64,000 nucleotides of DNA from Duganella aquatilis (GTDB lineage Bacteria; Pseudomonadota; Gammaproteobacteria; Burkholderiales; Burkholderiaceae_D). Shown one piece after another: positions 40,779-49,033 of this stretch. The translations under genes and the position numbers were made by a program. The notes under the pieces are model-generated. The model did no database searches. It worked only from the letters and a program-made list of their open reading frames with translations, and was not told where the DNA came from. The stretch spans positions 1 through 64,000 of the forward strand of contig NZ_WKJL01000006.1 in the NCBI RefSeq assembly GCF_009674565.1, read 5' to 3'. Position 1 is the first letter of the stretch; each line of letters starts with the position of its first letter.

Positions 40779-40793
40779 TGAGAATAGTTATCA
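40779..40793 (+). promoter_or_regulatory. Fur box upstream of the DUF3649-PepSY-DUF3325 operon
   Basis: TGAGAATAGTTATCA fits the 7-1-7 Fur consensus (TGATAAT-N-ATTATCA) in 12 of 14 arm positions. It begins just after the stop codon of the preceding gene and lies 50 bp before the operon start. Confidence 0.72.
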
Positions 40794-40842
40794 ATTACAT
40801 TTAAGCTTACCTTTCCCCGCCGGCAATCAGGTAGCGCTCGTT

Positions 40843-41127
40843 ATGATGCAAATCCTGATGCACTACCGCCTCGCCGTGACGTCACGCGCGCTGGCGGCAA
40901 TCGGCGGCGGCTACGTTGTCACCTCCCTTGCGGTTACCGCCCTCGCACTGAACTTGCCCGGTCACGCCGTCGACCGTGTGGTCGCCGCCACGCTGATCGG
41001 CCTGGTCGTCATGCCCTGCGCCGTGATGTGGTGCTTCGCTACCCGCACTGTTTTGAAAGCCTGGCTCGGCCTGCTCGTTAGCGGCCTCTTGCTGGGCGCA
41101 ATCATCTGGCTCGGAGGCGGCGTATGA
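40843..41127 (+). CDS. DUF3649-type small inner-membrane protein
   Basis: A 94-residue hydrophobic protein with three predicted helices: ALAAIGGGYVVTSLAVTALAL, VVAATLIGLVVMPCAVMWCF and AWLGLLVSGLLLGAIIWLGGG. Small proteins of this kind (DUF3649, annotated as iron transporter/uptake proteins) precede PepSY membrane proteins in siderophore loci. The next gene starts 4 bp before this one ends (ATGA overlap). The Fur box in front suggests induction at low iron. Confidence 0.85.
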   Translation: MMQILMHYRLAVTSRALAAIGGGYVVTSLAVTALALNLPGHAVDRVVAATLIGLVVMPCAVMWCFATRTVLKAWLGLLVSGLLLGAIIWLGGGV

Positions 41128-42710
41128 AAGAGGGCTTCCGTCAATCGATGGCATGGCTGCACACCTGGTCCGGTCTGCTGGTGGGCTGGATGCTGTTCAT
41201 GGTGTTCTGCTGCGGCACCATCAGCTACTTCCGCGACGAGGTCACGCTGTGGATGAAGCCCGAGCTGCACCAGGCCCCGCACACCGTGGTGGAGCAGGGC
41301 GTGGCGGCGGCGCAGATCCAGAACCTGCTGGAACAGCGCGCATCGGCCAGCCCGCGCTGGTTCATCACCATGCCGACCGGGCGCGAACCGACGGTGCGCG
41401 CCAGCTGGGCGCCGTCCAAAGAGGACGGCTGGCAGCGCGGACGTCGCCGCTTCGAAAGCGCCAGCATCGATCCCGTCACCGGCCAGGAACTGAATGCGGC
41501 GCGCGCCACGCGCGGCGGCGATTTCTTCTACCGCATGCACTTCGACCTGCACTACATGCCGGTGATGTGGGCACGCTGGATCGTCGGCATCTGCGCCATG
41601 TTCATGCTGGTGGCGATCATTTCCGGCATCGTCACGCACAAGCGCATCTTCAAGGACTTCTTCACTTTCCGTCCCGGCAAAGGGCAGCGTTCATGGCTCG
41701 ATGCGCACAACGCCACCGCCGTGCTGGCGCTGCCGTATCACCTGATGATCACCTACACCGGCCTGGTGACGCTGATGTTCATGTACCTGCCGCAGGGCCT
41801 GAGCGCGGTCTATTCGGAGCGCGATAACTTCTACGCCGATCTGAATGGCGGGCCGCGAGCCGAGGCCCAGGCTTCGGGCATTCACGCGCCGCTGACGCCA
41901 CTGGCGCCGCTGGTGGCGCAAGCCAGCAGGCTGTGGGACGGCGCGCAGGTCGGCCGCATCACCGTCAACCTGGCCGGCGACAGCGCATCGACCGTCACGC
42001 TGACGCAGCAGGATGCGCACGGCATCAGCAATCATCTGCCGACGTTGACCTTCGATGGCGTCAGCGGCGGCCTGCTGACCGAAGCGAATCAGACCAGCGG
42101 CGCGGCGGTCGAAACGCGCGGCGTCATGTACGGCCTGCATATAGGCCGCTTTGCCAGCCCGCTGCTGCGTGGCCTGTTCTTCCTCTCCGGCCTGGCCGGC
42201 TGCGCGATGGTGGCGACCGGCGTGCTGCTGTGGGCCGTCAAGGAAAGGCCCAAGCATTTGAAGGCGCGCGCCAACGGCGGCATCGGTTTTGGTCTGCGCC
42301 TGGTGGATGGCCTGAACCTCGGCGGCATCGCCGGCCTGATGATCGCCATCAGCGTATTCTTCTGGGCGAACCGCCTGCTGCCGGTTGGCCTGGAAGGGCG
42401 GCCGGAGCTGGAGATCCAGTGCTTCTTCACCGCCTGGGGCATCGCCGCCGTGCCGGCGTTGGCCTTTCCGCTGCGCTGGATGTGGCGCATCCAGCTGGCG
42501 GCAGCCGGCGTGCTGTTCGCGCTGTTGCCGGCGCTGAATCCCCTGACTGGCGGCGCCGGTCTGTTCTCCAGCATGGCGCACGGACTATGGCCAGTGGCCG
42601 GCTTCGACCTGGTGTCGCTGCTGTTCGGTTGCATGTTGCTGTGGGCCTGCAAACGTTTGGGCGCCGACGGTGCAGCGGCCAGGGTCAGGATGGCGAAGGT
42701 GGCGGCATGA
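41124..42710 (+). CDS. PepSY-associated TM protein (ferrisiderophore reductase type)
   Basis: A 528-residue inner-membrane protein. It starts with FRQSMAWLHTWSGLLVGWMLFMVFCCGTISYF, the PepSY_TM first helix with its conserved HxW, followed by a large periplasmic part (about 40-145). Further helices are WARWIVGICAMFMLVAIISGIVTHKR, LPYHLMITYTGLVTLMFMYLP, and several after residue 340. Related proteins are thought to reduce ferric siderophores in the periplasm. It overlaps both neighbours by four bases, so translation is coupled across the three-gene operon. Confidence 0.9.
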   Translation: MKEGFRQSMAWLHTWSGLLVGWMLFMVFCCGTISYFRDEVTLWMKPELHQAPHTVVEQGVAAAQIQNLLEQRASASPRWFITMPTGREPTVRASWAPSKEDGWQRGRRRFESASIDPVTGQELNAARATRGGDFFYRMHFDLHYMPVMWARWIVGICAMFMLVAIISGIVTHKRIFKDFFTFRPGKGQRSWLDAHNATAVLALPYHLMITYTGLVTLMFMYLPQGLSAVYSERDNFYADLNGGPRAEAQASGIHAPLTPLAPLVAQASRLWDGAQVGRITVNLAGDSASTVTLTQQDAHGISNHLPTLTFDGVSGGLLTEANQTSGAAVETRGVMYGLHIGRFASPLLRGLFFLSGLAGCAMVATGVLLWAVKERPKHLKARANGGIGFGLRLVDGLNLGGIAGLMIAISVFFWANRLLPVGLEGRPELEIQCFFTAWGIAAVPALAFPLRWMWRIQLAAAGVLFALLPALNPLTGGAGLFSSMAHGLWPVAGFDLVSLLFGCMLLWACKRLGADGAAARVRMAKVAA

Positions 42711-43075
42711 TGAATATCCTAGGGATGGTCGCGGCGCTTGCCAGCGCTGTCGGCGGCTTTACCGCATTGAGCCTGGCGATGGACCGCCACTGGGAAGCCC
42801 TGCATGGCCGTGGCAATCTGCCCACCGGCCGGACGCGCCGCACGCTGCGCCGGTCCGGCGCCGCAGGCTTGCTGGTGTCGCTGCTGGTCTGTCTGGATGT
42901 GTGGGGAGGCTCCCAGGGCTGGGTCGCCTGGGCCGGCATGCTGACCGCTGCGGCGATCGGCATGGTGCTGGTGCTGACCTACGCCGCGCGCGCGATGGTG
43001 CGCGTCGGCTGGATTGCAGGCGGCCTGGGCGCCGCCGCCGTGGTGCTGGCGCAGATCGCCAGGGGCTTGGCTTAA
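42707..43075 (+). CDS. DUF3325-type small inner-membrane protein
   Basis: A 122-residue protein with four hydrophobic helices: MVAALASAVGGFTALSLAM, AGLLVSLLVCLDVWGG, WAGMLTAAAIGMVLVLTYAAR and GLGAAAVVLAQIARGLA. It carries a conserved basic cluster RTRRTLRRSG between helices 1 and 2. This DUF3325-type gene is the usual third member of DUF3649-PepSY iron operons. The start at 42707 overlaps the preceding stop (ATGA). It converges on the M20 peptidase gene. Confidence 0.85.
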   Translation: MMNILGMVAALASAVGGFTALSLAMDRHWEALHGRGNLPTGRTRRTLRRSGAAGLLVSLLVCLDVWGGSQGWVAWAGMLTAAAIGMVLVLTYAARAMVRVGWIAGGLGAAAVVLAQIARGLA

Positions 43076-43080
43076 TCCGC

Positions 43081-44359
43081 TTATTTGGCCAGCGGGGCGG
43101 CCACGCCCTGCACGCCGGCCAGTCCGAGAATGGTCAGCATCACATTCTGCGGACCGGTGTGCGCATTGCGCGCAGACCACCATTCCAGCTTCTCCGAGTG
43201 GTAGCCGCCCGAGTCGCCGCCGCCGGACATGGTGATGGCGGGGATGCCGAGGCTCATCGGCAGGTTGGCGTCGGTCGAATGCGGGCCGTCCAGCAGCGCC
43301 GGGCGGCCTTGCACCCTGGCCGCCGCCAGCGCGGTCCTGACGATGGTGGCGTCCTTCTGCATCTGGCCCGCCGGACGGTCGCCGATCAGCGTCACATCCG
43401 CCGTAATGGCCTTGCTGTTCCAGCGCTGGTTGGTTTCCGCCACACCTTGCTGGATGGCGTCCTTGATCTGCTGCTCGACCTTGGCCAGCAGCGCAGCATC
43501 GGCCGAGCGGATATCGATCAGCATCGAGGTTTCGGCGGAGATGCTGTTCACCGATTGTCCGCCCTGGATCACGCCGACGTTGAAGGTCACCTTGGGCTGC
43601 GACGGCACGCGCACATCGTCGATATGCGCGATCACTCGGCCGGCGGCATGCACCGCCGAGGGCAGGCCGAAACCTTCGTAGCTATGGCCGCCGGGACCAT
43701 GGATGGTGACCTTGAAGCGGCGGCTGCCCGCGCCCATGTAGGTCACCGGATCGCCATCGGTGCCCAGCGCCGGCTCCAGGCCGACAAAGGCCTTGATGTC
43801 CTTGCGCTGGCTGAACAGATACTTCACGCCTTTCAGGTCGCCCAGGCCTTCCTCCGCCGACGTTGGCGACGAACAGGATGTCGCCTTCGGTTTGCACCCT
43901 GGCCTCGCGCATGGCGTGGGCGATGGTCAGCATGGCGGCCAGCGAACGGCCGTTGTCGGCAATGCCGGGCGCGTACAGGCGGCCGTCTTTCTCGTGCACG
44001 GTGAGATCGGTGGCGGCGGGGTAGACGGTATCCAGGTGCGCGGCCAGCACGATCAACGGGCCTTTGCCGCTGCCGCGATGGAGGCCGAGCACATTGCCCG
44101 CTTCATCGATGTGGACATCGGCCAGGCCGGCGGCCTTCAGGCGTTCCGCGTAGTCGCGGGCGCGCGCCGCTTCGGCAAACGTCGGCGCCGGAATGGCGTT
44201 GATGGCCAACATGGTCTTCTGCGTGCCCGGCTCGTTCTTTTCGATATAGGCCAGCGCCTGTTTGACGGCGGGCTGCGCGGCGATGCGCGCCAGTTCCTGC
44301 TCCTGCGCATGGACGGGCAGGGCGGCGGCGATGGCGAGGCTGAGTAGCAGGTGTTTCAT
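43081..44359 (-). pseudogene. M20-family metallopeptidase, frameshifted
   Basis: The 5' part (from the ATG at 44359) has a signal peptide and M20 motifs: LAAHLDTVYP and GIADNGRSLAAMLTIAHAM, reading through DILFVANVG. The 3' part, in the next frame, carries on with LKGVKYLFSQRKDIKAFVGLEP, MGAGSRRFKVTIHGPGGHSYEGFGLPSAVHAAGR and MSGGGDSGGYHSEKLEWW. At 43851-43858 one extra base (GGCGGAGG where GGCGAGG would keep the frame) breaks the expected VGEEGLGDL. Without it the total is exactly 426 codons. It is a recent mutation or a sequencing error. Confidence 0.85.
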
Positions 44360-44368
44360 GAAGCTCCA

Positions 44369-46576
44369 TTAGGGTAGGCGGGCGATCAGCGCCAGCAGCG
44401 CGTCCACATCCACCGGTTTGACGAAGTAGTGATCGAATCCTGCGGTATCGGCCTGCTCGCGGTCTTCGCGGCGGCCGTAGCCGGTCACCGCTACCAGCGT
44501 GGCCTGGGCGGTCGCCGGCAGCGAGCGCAGGCCGCGCGCCAGGTCGTAGCCGCTGATGTCCGGCAGGCCGATGTCGAGCAGGCACAGTTCCGGCGAGGTG
44601 GCCTGCGCCATTTCCAGCGCGTCGATGGCGGTGTGGGCGACGCTGACCTGATGGCCGCCGGCTTCCAGCAGCAGTTGCAGCGTTTGCGCGGCGTCGACGT
44701 TGTCGTCCACCACCAGCACGCGCAGCTTGCGGCCCGTCGTGGCGTTATGGGCCGGCGCTTGCGCCACCGGCTGCTGTTGCTGGTTGCGCGGCAGGATGAT
44801 GGTGAAGGTGCTGCCTTGCTGCTCTCCGGCGCTGTGTACTTCCACCGCGCCGCCATGCAGCTCGACCAGCGACTTGACCAGCGCCAGCCCCAGTCCCAGG
44901 CCGCCCTGCGAGCGGTCCGAGTTGCGGTCGGCCTGGGCGAACAGTTCGAACACGCGGCTGCGCAGTTCCGGCGACATGCCGATGCCGTTGTCGCTGACGA
45001 TCAGCTTGACGTTGCTGCCTTCGCTGCGCGCGGTCAGCTTGACGGCGCCGCCGGCCGGCGTGTACTTGGCGGCGTTGTTGAGCACATTCACCAGCACCTG
45101 CACCAGCCGCTTATGATCGCCCGTCACCACCAGCGGCGCCGATGGCAGCACCACCTCAAAGCGGTGCTGCCGTGATTTGATCAGCGGTTCCGCCTGTTCC
45201 ACCGCGTCGGCCACGATGCGGGCTACATCCAGCGGCGCGCGGGTCAGCGTCACCAGCCCGCGCGTGACGCGCGAAACGTCCAACAGGTCGTCCACCAGCC
45301 GCGTCATGTGGTGCACCTGGCGCACGATGATGCCGGCGGTGCGCTTGACCGCTGTTTCGTTGGCGTGGCCGCTTTGCAGCAGCTGCGCGCCGGCGCTGAT
45401 CGGCGCCAGCGGGTTGCGCAGTTCGTGGGCCAGCATGGCGAGGAATTCGTCCTTGCGGCGGTCCGCCTCGCGTAGCTGGCTTTCGGCCTTCAGGTGCTGC
45501 AGCTCTTTTTCCTGCAGCGATTCGGCCATGGCGTCCAGCGCGCGCGCCAGTTCGCTGATTTCCTCCTTGCCGTAGCTGATGCCGCTGCGCGCCTCCAGCG
45601 TGCCGGAAGCGATGCTGTTGGCGGTGGTGGCCAGCCGCTTCACGCGACGCAGTACCAGCACGTCGCCGACGAACCAGGCCGCCAGCAGCGCCAGGCCGAT
45701 GGTGGCGGATAACGCCAGGAAGTCCAGCATCTGGTCATGGCGTGCGCTGGCGGTGATGGCGTCGGCCGGAATGCCGATGGTGACGGTGTAGTCGGACAGG
45801 CCGTTGTTGCCGACGCGCGCGAAGCGGTGCAGGCGCTCGACGCCATCGGGGCCGGTCAGCAGCACCGGCTTGCCAGGTTCGCCCGCCATGGCGCTGCGCA
45901 TCTCCGGCGACACCGGCTTGCCGAACCATGATTCAGGATTCGGCTTGCGCGAGATGATCAACCCTTCGGAATCGGCCGTCAGCAGCAGCGAGCCTGGCGG
46001 CAGCTGGATGTCGGCCACGAAGCGGTCCAGGTTGACCAGGTCGAGCGCGGCGAACACCACGGCCTTGACCTTGCCGTCGTCGTCCAGCACCGGATAGGTG
46101 AGGTTGACGGTGTGCCTCTGGATCACGCGGCCGAAAACGTAGCCGCCGGCGACAAAGCGCTTCAGGTGTACGGCGCGACGAAAGTGGGAGCGGTCCGCCA
46201 GGTTGACGATGTTCTTTGCCTTGACGGCATTGCAGGTGACGTCGCCGTTCAGCTGGATCACGCCCAGGTTGACGTAATCCGGATTCTGGCGGCGGACGTT
46301 GGCCAGCAGGCGGGTGCAGTCCTCCTCATCGCCCATCAGGTCCGGCACGCTGGCGAGGTCGCGCAGCAGCTGGCGCGCGCCGGCGATGGACTGCGCTTCG
46401 TTGGCGGCGGCCAGGTTGGTCAGGCGTTGCAGGTTGTCTTCGGCCACCTCCACCGCGTGGGCGCGTTCGCGCACGCCGTTAATGACGGTCATGATGGCGC
46501 TGGGCGCGATCGACAACATCACCAGCAGTATCAATCGGCTGCGCAGACTATTCAGCTGGAAGAGCAGGAAAGCCAT
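44369..46576 (-). CDS. hybrid sensor histidine kinase with C-terminal receiver
   Basis: A 735-residue kinase: TM helix near residues 15-32, periplasmic dCache-like sensor to about 275, second TM helix (FLALSATIGLALLAAWFVGDVLVL), HAMP-like linker (RRVKRLATTANSIASGTLEARSG), and dimerisation domain with LAHELRNPLAP (His near 384). ATPase motifs are NVLNNAAKYT, DNGIGM and GGLGLGLALV. The receiver has VVDDNVDAAQ, LDIGLPDISGYDL and FVKPVD. It is closely similar in kinase and receiver to the one at 29.7 kb. It starts 8 bp after the aminotransferase-like gene on the same strand and lies 10 bp before the peptidase gene. Confidence 0.93.
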   Translation of the reverse strand: MAFLLFQLNSLRSRLILLVMLSIAPSAIMTVINGVRERAHAVEVAEDNLQRLTNLAAANEAQSIAGARQLLRDLASVPDLMGDEEDCTRLLANVRRQNPDYVNLGVIQLNGDVTCNAVKAKNIVNLADRSHFRRAVHLKRFVAGGYVFGRVIQRHTVNLTYPVLDDDGKVKAVVFAALDLVNLDRFVADIQLPPGSLLLTADSEGLIISRKPNPESWFGKPVSPEMRSAMAGEPGKPVLLTGPDGVERLHRFARVGNNGLSDYTVTIGIPADAITASARHDQMLDFLALSATIGLALLAAWFVGDVLVLRRVKRLATTANSIASGTLEARSGISYGKEEISELARALDAMAESLQEKELQHLKAESQLREADRRKDEFLAMLAHELRNPLAPISAGAQLLQSGHANETAVKRTAGIIVRQVHHMTRLVDDLLDVSRVTRGLVTLTRAPLDVARIVADAVEQAEPLIKSRQHRFEVVLPSAPLVVTGDHKRLVQVLVNVLNNAAKYTPAGGAVKLTARSEGSNVKLIVSDNGIGMSPELRSRVFELFAQADRNSDRSQGGLGLGLALVKSLVELHGGAVEVHSAGEQQGSTFTIILPRNQQQQPVAQAPAHNATTGRKLRVLVVDDNVDAAQTLQLLLEAGGHQVSVAHTAIDALEMAQATSPELCLLDIGLPDISGYDLARGLRSLPATAQATLVAVTGYGRREDREQADTAGFDHYFVKPVDVDALLALIARLP

Positions 46577-46583
46577 GCGGCGC

Positions 46584-47747
46584 TCAGGCGGCGCTGCGGT
46601 TGGCGCGGTAAAGCGCGTTGCCGTAGCCGATGATGGCTTGCACGCCGCGGCGCAAGGTCGCCACGTCGTCCGAGATGTAGCCGATGCGGATGTGGCCCGG
46701 CACGCCCAGCGCGTCGCCCGGCATCACGGCCACCGCGCAGTCGGCCAGCAGCTGTTCGCTGAAGTTCACGGCGTCCATGGTCAGGCGCGAGATGTCGGCC
46801 CACAGGTAGGGGCCGGAGGCGGGCCTTTGCATGGTCAGCCACGGCAGGCCGTGCACCAGGTCCAGCACCAGGTCGCGGCGCTGGCGGTAGTCGGCCAGCA
46901 TGAGGTGCGCATCGCCGCTTTCGAAGGCGGCGGCCATGGCCAGCTGCATCAGCATCGGCGCGGCGGCGGTGATCGGACCTTGCAGGGTTTCCATGGCCGC
47001 GACCACGTGCGCTGGCGCCACGGCGAAACCCGCGCGCCAGCCCATCATGGCGTAGCTTTGCGACGCCGAGAACAGGGTGACGATGCCGATGTCCCGCCAG
47101 TCCGGCCGCGCCGCCAGGCTGGCATGCACGCCGTCGAAGATCAGCTTCTCGTAGCTTTCGTCGACGATCGCCAGGGTGCCCGTGCGTTTCAGCCAGGCGG
47201 CGATGCGGTCGAGTTCCATATCGCTCAGCACCGCGCCGGTGGGATTGTGCGGATTGTTGATGATCAGGATGCGCGCCGGCGGCAGGCTGTCCAGCACCGC
47301 GTCGGTGATGTCGGCCGGCAGATCGACCAGCACCGGTTCCAGCTCCAGCAGCTTGCAGGTGGCCACATAGGCCGGCCAGTGCGGCTTGAAGATGATGACG
47401 GCGTCGCCCGGATCGGCCAATACATACAGCGCCTGGTACAGGGCCTGCTTGCAGCCGTTGGTGATCAGGATCTCGGCCGGCGTGGCCGGAATGCGGTTCT
47501 CGTTCACCACCTTGGCGGCGAGGCGGGCGCGGATGCCGGCGTCGCCGCCGACGGCGGTGTAGGACAGCGATGGCCGCTCAAGGCCCGCGCGCACCGCGTC
47601 CAGAACCGCAGGCGGCGCCTGGAAGTGCGAGATGGCGATGGAAAAATCGATCACGTCCTCGCCGCGCGCTTTCATGCCATCGACCCGGCCATGCATGGCG
47701 GTGGTGGCCAAGGGGCGGGAACGTGCGATGCGGCGGGAAATGTCCAT
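46584..47747 (-). CDS. class I/II aminotransferase-fold protein lacking the PLP lysine
   Basis: A 387-residue fold-type I protein with clear aspartate-aminotransferase-family landmarks: TNGCKQALYQAL (about 96-107), NNPHNPTG (164-171), the cofactor aspartate in IVDESYEKLIFDG (194-206), and the substrate arginine in HIRIGYI near the C-terminus. In the lysine motif the sequence reads TLFSASQSYAMMGWRAG, with Gln230 where the family has Lys (SK.YAMTGWR). The codon is CAA, one base from AAA. Schiff-base chemistry should therefore be lost or altered. It is followed after 8 bp by the hybrid kinase gene. The start at 47747 gives normal length. Confidence 0.85.
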   Translation of the reverse strand: MDISRRIARSRPLATTAMHGRVDGMKARGEDVIDFSIAISHFQAPPAVLDAVRAGLERPSLSYTAVGGDAGIRARLAAKVVNENRIPATPAEILITNGCKQALYQALYVLADPGDAVIIFKPHWPAYVATCKLLELEPVLVDLPADITDAVLDSLPPARILIINNPHNPTGAVLSDMELDRIAAWLKRTGTLAIVDESYEKLIFDGVHASLAARPDWRDIGIVTLFSASQSYAMMGWRAGFAVAPAHVVAAMETLQGPITAAAPMLMQLAMAAAFESGDAHLMLADYRQRRDLVLDLVHGLPWLTMQRPASGPYLWADISRLTMDAVNFSEQLLADCAVAVMPGDALGVPGHIRIGYISDDVATLRRGVQAIIGYGNALYRANRSAA

Positions 47748-47865
47748 AATTGATTATCTTTAGGAAAGATTTATTCTTACGTTAATCAGCCCTTTGCGCA
47801 AGGGGGTATTGCCAATCGTGCGCACGGGTCTGGTATCCTAATGCTGTTAATCAACGAGGATTTTT

Positions 47866-49029
47866 ATGCAGTTCACAACAAAAAAGGTTTGCCAGGCGCT
47901 TGCGCTGGCCTTTGTCGGCGCTGTGGGCGCCGCCTCCGCGCAGGCGGAAGACATCATCAAGATCGGCCACGTGGCCGCCACCTCCGGCCCGATCGCCCAT
48001 CTGGGCAAGGACAATGAAAACGGCGCGCGCATGGCGGTCGATGAACTGAACGCCAAGGGCGTCGTCATCGGTGGTAAAAAATACAAGATCGTGCTGCAGG
48101 CGGAAGACGACGCCGGCGATCCGAAGCAGGCCACCACCGTGGCGCAAAAGCTGGTGGACGCCAAGGTGCAGGGCGTGATCGGCCACGAGACCTCGGGCAC
48201 GGCGATTCCGGCCTCGCGCATGTACTACGACGCCGGCATTCCGCAGATTACGCCGTCGGCCAGCTCGCCGCAGTACACGCGCCAGCGCTACAACACCACC
48301 TTCCGCAACATCGCCAACGACGAGCAACTGGGGCCGGCCCTGGCGCGTTACGCGATGCAGAACATGCAGGTCAAGCGCATCGCCGTGGTGGACGACCGCA
48401 CGTCCTACGGCAAGGGACTGGCCGATGAATTCAGCAAGACCGTCAAGCGCACGGGCGGCGCTACCGGCACCACCATCGTCGCCACGCAGTACACCAACGA
48501 CAAGGCCACCGACATGATGGCGATCCTGACCGCCATCAAGGCCAGCAAGCCGGACATGATCTTCTTCGGCGGCATGGACGCGGTGGCCGCGCCGATGCTG
48601 CGCCAGATGAAGCAGCTGGGCTTTCCGGTCAAGTTCATGGGCGGCGACGGCATGTGCTCGGACTCGGTGCCGCGTCTGGCCGGTGACGGCATGAGCGACG
48701 GCCAGGTGATCTGCGCCGAAGCGGGCGGCGTCGAGCCGGCGCAGGAAAAAGGCATGGAAGACTTCCGCGCCGCCTACAAGAAGCGCTACGGCATCGAGGT
48801 GCAAACCTACGCGCCGTACGCCTACGACGCGCTGATGACGATGGTGGACGCGATGCAGAAGGCCGGCTCGCCGGACCCTGCGAAGTACCTGCCGGTGCTG
48901 GCCAAGATCAAGCACAAGGGCGTAACCGGCAATATCTCCTTCGACGCCCGCGGCGACGTCCAGGATGGCGTGCTGACCATCTACACCTTCAAGGGCGCCA
49001 AGCGCCAGAAGCTGGCCGTGATGAAGTAA
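47866..49029 (+). CDS. LivK-type branched-chain amino acid binding protein
   Basis: A 387-residue periplasmic binding protein with a signal peptide cleaved after ASAQA (residue 26). The leucine-binding fold shows IIKIGHVAATSGPIAHLGKDNENGARMAVDELNAKG, a QAEDDAGDPKQATTVAQKLVDAKVQGVIGHETSGTAIPAS segment, and PYAYDALMTMVDAM near the C-terminus. Such proteins feed LIV-type ABC transporters, but no permease or ATPase gene is adjacent, so it is an orphan here. It is divergent from the aminotransferase-like gene. Confidence 0.94.
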   Translation: MQFTTKKVCQALALAFVGAVGAASAQAEDIIKIGHVAATSGPIAHLGKDNENGARMAVDELNAKGVVIGGKKYKIVLQAEDDAGDPKQATTVAQKLVDAKVQGVIGHETSGTAIPASRMYYDAGIPQITPSASSPQYTRQRYNTTFRNIANDEQLGPALARYAMQNMQVKRIAVVDDRTSYGKGLADEFSKTVKRTGGATGTTIVATQYTNDKATDMMAILTAIKASKPDMIFFGGMDAVAAPMLRQMKQLGFPVKFMGGDGMCSDSVPRLAGDGMSDGQVICAEAGGVEPAQEKGMEDFRAAYKKRYGIEVQTYAPYAYDALMTMVDAMQKAGSPDPAKYLPVLAKIKHKGVTGNISFDARGDVQDGVLTIYTFKGAKRQKLAVMK

Positions 49030-49033
49030 AAAC

